Assembly (NCBI GenBank): GCA_937934465.1
Contig: CALGZO010000206.1
Location: 1-17,329, forward strand
From: an uncultured Fimbriimonadales bacterium
Lineage (GTDB): Bacteria; Armatimonadota; Fimbriimonadia; Fimbriimonadales; GBS-DC
Direction of reading: 5' to 3'
Length of the DNA stretch: 17,329 bases
A model generated the notes under the pieces. It ran no database searches. It was not told the origin of the DNA and saw only the letters and a program-made list of their open reading frames with translations. Every line of letters begins with the position of its first letter. Position 1 is the stretch's first letter. Positions 13,081 to 17,329 of this stretch are shown here, piece after piece. Made by a program: the position numbers and the translations under genes.

Positions 13081-15132
13081 TCAGCAGTGCCAGTCGATGT
13101 CGGTGGTCTCTTTGGCGTGTTCCTCGATGAACTTGCGCCGCGGCTCCACCTTGTCGCCCATCAGCACGCTGAAGATGCGCTCCGCCTCCATCGCGTCCTC
13201 CAGCTGCACCTGCACAATCACACGCTTTTCGGGGTCCATCGTGGTATCGGCGAGGTCTTCCGCGTTCATCTCGCCCAGCCCCTTGAAGCGCGTGACCTGA
13301 ACATTCTTCTTCTTGATTTTCTTGAGGATTTCCTCCAGCTCTTGCTCGTCTTTGGCGTAGTATTGCTCGTCTTTGCCTGCGCGCACGCGGAACAGGGGCG
13401 GTTGCGCGATGTACACATGCCCGTTCTCAATCAGCGGGCGCATATAGCGGAAGAAGAAGGTGAGCAGCAGGGTGCGGATGTGTTCGCCATCGACATCCGC
13501 ATCGGTCATCACGACGATGCGATGGTAGCGCAGCTTGGAGATATCGAATCGGCTATCCGATTCGCCGCTGCTGGGGTTGCCGTTGGCGTTTAAGCTGATT
13601 CCAGTGCCGAGCGCGGTGATGAGCGCGCGGATTTCCTCGTTTTCGAGGGCTTTATCGAGGCGGGCTTTCTCCACATTGAGGATTTTGCCGCGCAGGGGCA
13701 GCACGGCTTGGAATCGGCGGTCGCGCCCCATCTTAGCGGAGCCGCCTGCCGAATCGCCCTCCACCAAGAACAGCTCGCACTTGCTGGGGTCGCGCTCGGT
13801 GCAGTCGGCGAGTTTGCCAGGTAGCGAGGCGTTGTCCAACGCGCTTTGGCGTTTGACCAGTTCAGCGGCGCGGCGAGCGGCTTCGCGGGCGCGCTGCGCC
13901 GTGAGCGCCTTCTCGATAATTTTGCGCGCCACCGACGGGTTGCGCTCCAGATACTCGCTGAACGCCTCGCCCACGATGGAGTTCACCAAGCCCTGCACCT
14001 CAAGGTTGCCCAACTTGGTCTTGGTCTGACCCTCGAACTGCGGGTGGAGCAGCTTCACAGCAATCACGGCGGTCAAGCCTTCCAGCACATCGTCGCCTGT
14101 GAAGTTCGCGTCCTTGTCTTTCAGCAGTCCTGCCTTGCGAGCGTACTGGTTGATGACGCGGGTCAGCGCGGTCTTGAAGCCCGACAGGTGCGTGCCGCCT
14201 TCCACCGTGTGGATGTTGTTGGCGTAGGAGAGGAGCGTCTCCTGATAGCCCGTATGATACTGCAGGGCGACCTCCACTTCGGTCTCTTCGCGGGCGTTGC
14301 GGAAGTAGACCACCTTGTGGATGGGGTCTTTCGTCGCGTTCAGCTCCTCCACCAGCTGGGCGATGCCCTTGCTGAACTTGAAGGTCTGTTTGGGTTTATC
14401 GTTCAGCTCGTCGGTGAAGGTGAAGGTCACATTCGGGTTCAGGTACGCCAGCTCGCGCAGGCGTTTGATAAAGAAGTTCGGGTCGTAGCGGTAGTCGCCG
14501 AAGATTTGGCGGTCGGCGAGGAATCGCACGGTGGTGCCGCGCTTGGTGGTCGGTTTGAGTTTCTTGAGGGGAGCGACGGGCGCGCCTCGTTCGTATCTTT
14601 GGTGGTGCAGATGTCCATCGCGCGCGACGGTGACTTCCAGCCATTCGGAGAGGGCGTTGACGACCGACACGCCGACGCCGTGCAGTCCGCCCGACACGCG
14701 ATACCCGCCGCCGCCGAACTTGCCGCCCGCGTGCAAGGTGGTCATCACGACCTCCACGCCCGGACGCTTCTCTTCGGGATGGATGTCGACGGGTATACCG
14801 CGCCCGTTGTCAATCACGGAGACGCTCTGGTCTTTATGTAAAATCACATCGATGTGGTCGCAGTGCCCTGCGAGCGCCTCGTCGACCGAGTTGTCCAGCA
14901 CTTCGATGAAGAGGTGGTGCAGCCCGCGTGCGCCTGTGTCGCCGATATACATCGCGGGGCGTCGGCGCACGGCTTCCAAGCCTTTGAGAACTGTGAGCTG
15001 CTCCGCCGTATACTCGCCCTCGACCGCGCTGCTGAGACCGTTGGATGTCTCGCCGATGACCTCCACGCCCTGCGTCTCGATAGGCTCCGCAAGAGGCGTT
15101 TCGGGTTTGCCTGTTTTCCGCTTGACCGCCAT
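13081..15132 (-). CDS. gyrB: DNA gyrase subunit B
   Basis: The 683-residue protein is complete. The ATPase domain shows FIEVLDNSVDEA (75-86), DNGRGIP (108-114) and GGLHGVGVSVVNA (148-160). The TOPRIM domain has EGDSAGG (458-464), PLRGKILNVEKAR and DADVDG (544-549), all metal or catalytic sites. The C-terminus (RFKGLGEMNAEDL, then RRKFIEEHAKETTDID) matches GyrB, and QAVLPLRGKILNVEKA favours GyrB over ParE. With GyrA it introduces negative supercoils using ATP. About 40 poorly conserved residues precede the ATPase core. I chose ATG 15132, preceded by GGGAGG 12 bases upstream; TTG 15156 would add eight residues. A GGTATACT element lies 46 bases upstream. gdx and murJ follow on the same strand. 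Confidence 0.95.
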   Translation of the reverse strand: MAVKRKTGKPETPLAEPIETQGVEVIGETSNGLSSAVEGEYTAEQLTVLKGLEAVRRRPAMYIGDTGARGLHHLFIEVLDNSVDEALAGHCDHIDVILHKDQSVSVIDNGRGIPVDIHPEEKRPGVEVVMTTLHAGGKFGGGGYRVSGGLHGVGVSVVNALSEWLEVTVARDGHLHHQRYERGAPVAPLKKLKPTTKRGTTVRFLADRQIFGDYRYDPNFFIKRLRELAYLNPNVTFTFTDELNDKPKQTFKFSKGIAQLVEELNATKDPIHKVVYFRNAREETEVEVALQYHTGYQETLLSYANNIHTVEGGTHLSGFKTALTRVINQYARKAGLLKDKDANFTGDDVLEGLTAVIAVKLLHPQFEGQTKTKLGNLEVQGLVNSIVGEAFSEYLERNPSVARKIIEKALTAQRAREAARRAAELVKRQSALDNASLPGKLADCTERDPSKCELFLVEGDSAGGSAKMGRDRRFQAVLPLRGKILNVEKARLDKALENEEIRALITALGTGISLNANGNPSSGESDSRFDISKLRYHRIVVMTDADVDGEHIRTLLLTFFFRYMRPLIENGHVYIAQPPLFRVRAGKDEQYYAKDEQELEEILKKIKKKNVQVTRFKGLGEMNAEDLADTTMDPEKRVIVQVQLEDAMEAERIFSVLMGDKVEPRRKFIEEHAKETTDIDWHC

Positions 15133-15178
15133 AGATTTCGTATGCCTCCCTGCCAAACACTCGGCTGGATGCGCTACA

Positions 15179-15186
15179 AGTATACC
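15179..15186 (-). promoter_or_regulatory. GGTATACT promoter -10 for gyrB
   Basis: GGTATACT reads leftward, 46 bases before ATG 15132. That spacing allows a leader of about 40 bases containing the GGGAGG ribosome site. The 168-base gap between gyrB and the rightward prepilin-like gene is otherwise AT-richer than the genes and must hold both promoters. Confidence 0.55.
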
Positions 15187-15300
15187 CGATAGCAGGCATA
15201 GGCAAGAAACCCCGTATTTTTAAGGGAATCCCGACCAATCTAAGCTCCTTTACCATATCTTAACATGGCATTCTGTATCCTTTGGCTTGGAGGCACAACT

Positions 15301-16182
15301 ATGCGCAGAAACGGATTTACACTGATTGAGCTACTGGTCGTGATAGCGATTATCGCCATTTTGGCGGCGATTCTGTTCCCTGTGTTTGCACAGGCGCGTG
15401 AGAGCGCGCGCAAGTCCTCGTGTCTGTCGAACGCGCGACAGATTGGTCTGGCGGGCGTGATGTACGCGCAAGACTACGACGAGATTCTGCCTGAGACGGG
15501 CTGGGTCGGTCCGTGCAGCAGCCCTGTTCCGAACGCGAACGGCGTGTACGATATTGGCGACCAATACTTCAGCGGCGTGTTCTCGTTCCCGATTGCGAGC
15601 GCGCCTTACATCAAGAACTGGAACATCTTCCAGTGCCCCAGCGACCCCGACAAGGGCGGGTTTAATAAGCTGGGATCGTTCTGCTATGAGGCGCAGTTGT
15701 TGGCGGTGCGCATGCCGGGCGCATATCCGGGCATGCGCGATGTGGTGAACGCGATGCGCAATGTGTTCCCGCTCTCGTATGCGGGCAACTATTTCCTCAG
15801 CCGCACCTATGATGTAGGTTTCGATCGCAACAACTATCGCGGCGAGAAGATGCGCCCGTTAGCGGGCATCAACGCGCCTGCGAATGTGTTCTTCATCGCC
15901 GATGTGGGTAGCAACATCGCTGCTAACGGCAACGCGTTCGCGGCATGGTACATCGCGCCGGGCTACGGCAACAACCAGAACGACACGCGCTGGCGCAAGG
16001 GCGGTCGCCACCAAGACGGACGCAACTGGACCTTCTGCGACGGGCACGCGAAGTTCTACAAAGACCCCTCGTTCCAGAACGCCGACGGCAGCTTCCGCAG
16101 CCAAGCCGAGATTATTTACGAGTACCAGCAGCGCGGAATCTACACCTTCCCCGAAACAACTGGTCCCGATTACCGTCGATAA
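15301..16182 (+). CDS. Prepilin-like protein with H-X9-DG C-terminus (copy 2)
   Basis: The 293-residue protein begins MRRNG|FTLIELLVV with the canonical Gly5 before the cleavage point, Glu at mature position 5 and a hydrophobic helix to about 27. The C-terminal motif is H237-x9-D247-G248 (GRHQDGRNWTFCDGHAKF). The middle contains CLSNARQIGLAGVMYAQDYDE and APYIKNWNIFQCPSD, both closely mirrored in copy 1, so the two are paralogues. It is expected to be exported, cleaved by a prepilin peptidase and assembled into a pseudopilus-like structure or released; the role is not known. ATG 15301 was chosen because GGAGG lies seven bases upstream and the residues after it form the signal; an earlier start at 15265 would spoil the leader. 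A TATCTT stretch at 15256-15261 is a weak promoter candidate. Two hairpins follow the gene. Confidence 0.88.
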   Translation: MRRNGFTLIELLVVIAIIAILAAILFPVFAQARESARKSSCLSNARQIGLAGVMYAQDYDEILPETGWVGPCSSPVPNANGVYDIGDQYFSGVFSFPIASAPYIKNWNIFQCPSDPDKGGFNKLGSFCYEAQLLAVRMPGAYPGMRDVVNAMRNVFPLSYAGNYFLSRTYDVGFDRNNYRGEKMRPLAGINAPANVFFIADVGSNIAANGNAFAAWYIAPGYGNNQNDTRWRKGGRHQDGRNWTFCDGHAKFYKDPSFQNADGSFRSQAEIIYEYQQRGIYTFPETTGPDYRR

Positions 16183-16207
16183 TCTCAGTACCTCCTCTCG
16201 GCAGCAG

Positions 16208-16261
16208 GGTTGTCCTACGCGCGTACATAGCGTAGGACAGCCCCGAACTGTCGTGTTTTTT
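16208..16261 (+). terminator. 13-bp hairpin and T-run after the prepilin-like gene
   Basis: GGTTGTCCTACGC (16208-16220) pairs with GCGTAGGACAGCC (16230-16242), with one G-T pair and a nine-base loop. A T6 run (16256-16261) comes 13 bases later, too far for a classical terminator. A second, overlapping hairpin (GACAG 16236-16240 with CTGTC 16248-16252) sits three bases before the T-run and excludes the large one. This may be the 3' end of the pilin-like mRNA or a pair of switching stems. Confidence 0.5.
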
Positions 16262-16276
16262 GAATCCCTTCCTTGA

Positions 16277-16303
16277 GGTTCCCCCTACGCAGTAGGGGGA
16301 ACC
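16277..16303. terminator. Perfect 12-bp hairpin, terminator-like
   Basis: GGTTCCCCCTAC (16277-16288) pairs perfectly with GTAGGGGGAACC (16292-16303) around a GCA loop, followed by GCGCTGTTTTC. The T4 run is short and offset. It could back up the preceding hairpin, act as an mRNA-stabilising stem, or be a REP-like element. Confidence 0.5.
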
Positions 16304-16337
16304 GCGCTGTTTTCAACGACACTGCGCAGGGTATTGT

Positions 16338-16757
16338 GTGGCGGCATGTTCGCTGGACAACGGGCTGGAGGGTTGGATTGCCGAAGGAATACGGGCTGTA
16401 GGTATCTACCTCGCGCGCTTCGAAGCCCCCGATGAACTCAGGAGACCAACTTCTCTACAACCTCGTGGCGCCCTATCGTGCGGGGCAAGTCTGGATACCC
16501 TCCACCTACGGCGGACACACGAGCCAGTGCATTATTGCCTTACTTATCCGATTCGGCGAAACGGTTTACAGCGCAGAGGACATCAACTGGGACGGCATCG
16601 GAGTAGGGACATCTTCGCGGCGCGTATCGCGGGCAAAATCGTCGCCGCCACCGTCGCCACCACGCGAGGGTACTCGAAAAATCGGGGTTATGGGATACCT
16701 AACTATACCGCTGTCGGACAATTTTGGAGTGTATCGCGCGGTATAATCCTCATTTGA
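16338..16757 (+). pseudogene. Possible decayed gene with dockerin-like remnant
   Basis: This part of the 610-base gap between the second pilin-like gene and the secreted-protein gene has no convincing intact gene. Two overlapping open frames exist (16338-16757 and 16432-16746). The second encodes LLIRFGETVYSAEDINWDGI (about 16537-16596), resembling the Ca-binding dockerin-like repeat LLxVLFxFGxTGxxxxDVNxDG common at the ends of secreted Armatimonadota proteins, but it stops resembling anything right after DG, where the other frame might take over. Neither frame has a good ribosome site. My reading is a frameshifted remnant; chance similarity remains possible. Confidence 0.25.
16740..16747 (+). 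promoter_or_regulatory. GGTATAAT promoter -10 before the last gene
   Basis: GGTATAAT holds a perfect TATAAT (16742-16747), 45 bases before ATG 16793. The leader contains GGAGG (16780-16784) eight bases before the start. No good -35 is seen at 16-18 bases upstream. Confidence 0.6.
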
Positions 16758-16792
16758 ACCTATCTCCTCAAGGGCAGGCGGAGGATGGAGGT

Positions 16793-17329
16793 ATGGGAGT
16801 ATTCTTGCGATGTGGCGCGGCATGGCGGTGGGGACTCGCATGCTTGCTGGCTGCTCCACCGATAGTAAGCGAGGGTCGCGCTGTGTGTGCCGCTCAGGAT
16901 TACTTGGCGTTGCATGCTCAAGGCGTTGGACGCGCGTTGATTGTGCGAGACCCCGCCGCTGGCAATCTCCAGCTCGCGGCGCGCTTGGAAGCCGCCTTAC
17001 AGCAACAAGGGCTGGAGACCGTTTCGATCTCGCTGGACGCGCTTGCCGACTCGTCCTGGCAAAGCTCCCCTACGCTGCGCTTGCTCGTGTTGCCCAACGG
17101 TCGGCGTCTCCCCGCCGCGGCGAAGGAGTCTATCGTTGGGTTTTTGCAAAGCGGGGGGAAGTTGGTCGCCTTCGGTGCGCCGCTTTACGCGGAGCCGATG
17201 GTGAAAGTGGCGGGCGAATGGGTTGCGCTGCACGCCCTCAAGGAGCAGCGCAAGCATCGGCTCCAATTGCGCCCCCTCTTGCCGACTCTGGACGCAGACG
17301 CGCTCAGCCGATGGGAATACTATTCGAAT
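16793..17329 (+). CDS. Secreted protein of unknown function (partial, 3' end outside window)
   Basis: 179 codons are open to the window edge. The N-terminus MGVFLRCGAAWRWGLACLLAAPPIVSEGRA looks like a signal peptide: positive residues, a short hydrophobic core, cleavage near Ala30 or after VCAA. The next part, ALIVRDPAAGNLQLAARLEAALQQQGLETVSISLDAL, followed by LRLLVLPNGRRLPAAAKESIVGFLQSGGKLVAFGAP, has an alpha/beta layout like the glutamine-amidotransferase-like or beta-galactosidase trimerisation folds, where a conserved 'LvlPn...l......l..fv..GG.lva.G.p' strand-helix pattern occurs. That points to an extracytoplasmic carbohydrate-related protein, but this is inference from pattern only. GGAGG eight bases before ATG 16793 and a TATAAT box support the start. 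Confidence 0.72.
   Translation, partial: MGVFLRCGAAWRWGLACLLAAPPIVSEGRAVCAAQDYLALHAQGVGRALIVRDPAAGNLQLAARLEAALQQQGLETVSISLDALADSSWQSSPTLRLLVLPNGRRLPAAAKESIVGFLQSGGKLVAFGAPLYAEPMVKVAGEWVALHALKEQRKHRLQLRPLLPTLDADALSRWEYYSN

Noticed and set aside
14792..14799. Palindromic GGTATACC inside gyrB
   Set aside because: It ends in CC rather than (A/C)T and lies mid-gene with no start nearby.
13846..14841. 331-codon plus-strand frame opposite gyrB
   Set aside because: It is antisense to invariant GyrB motifs and has no recognisable domain.
15133..15156. TTG 15156 as the gyrB start
   Set aside because: It would place GGGAGG inside the coding region and add eight non-conserved residues; ATG 15132 is preferred, though spacing of 12 bases is long.
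16183..16792. tRNA or other structured RNA gene in the gene-poor stretch
   Set aside because: No cloverleaf or conserved TΨC-arm sequence was seen; only the two simple hairpins stand out.

Overview
This window looks like chromosomal DNA from a GC-rich bacterium, most likely of the phylum Armatimonadota. The main clue is two genes for prepilin-like proteins that share a 29-residue N-terminal block (FTLIELL... FPVFAQARE) and a C-terminal H-x9/10-DG motif, a combination expanded in Armatimonadota and Planctomycetota. A bacterial Trm1 and a Uma2 protein with a coiled-coil tail fit an uncommon lineage. Assignment rests on recalled family features; no search was run. I see no transposase, integrase, CRISPR array, tRNA or rRNA.

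Layout. Bases 1-95 hold the end of groEL, closed by a strong intrinsic terminator (123-153). A leftward three-gene cluster (4458 down to 242) follows: a zinc-ribbon membrane protein, Trm1 tRNA methyltransferase and an AddB-like nuclease. A ten-gene rightward run (4562-11153) starts divergently from it: SIS-domain protein, ArsC-type phosphatase, RdgB/HAM1, M16 peptidase, TatA, SecG, MBL hydrolase, Uma2 nuclease, prepilin-like protein, TIM-barrel sugar isomerase. Several neighbours overlap by 1-13 bases, so much of this run is probably co-transcribed, with internal promoters. A leftward cluster gyrB-gdx-murJ (15132 down to 11128) converges on it with overlapping 3' ends. A second prepilin-like gene is divergent from gyrB (15301-16182). 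About 610 bases then hold two stable hairpins and a possibly decayed gene, and the window ends inside a gene for a secreted protein (from 16793).

How the genes work together. Mostly housekeeping: protein folding (GroEL), tRNA modification (Trm1), double-strand break processing (AddB-like), nucleotide-pool cleaning (RdgB), protein export (TatA, SecG) and processing (M16 peptidase), DNA supercoiling (GyrB) and lipid II flipping (MurJ). Accessory parts are the guanidinium exporter Gdx, the Uma2 protein, the pseudopilins and the secreted protein.

The most interesting pattern is regulatory. An extended -10-like motif, GGTATA(A/C)T, occurs seven times, six of them within about 55 bases upstream of a chosen start codon. 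Where it or a related -10 box lies 6-9 bases from the ATG, no Shine-Dalgarno sequence is visible; where it lies 16 bases or more away, one is. That suggests a mix of leaderless and leadered transcripts. I found no convincing new multi-gene defence or mobile system.
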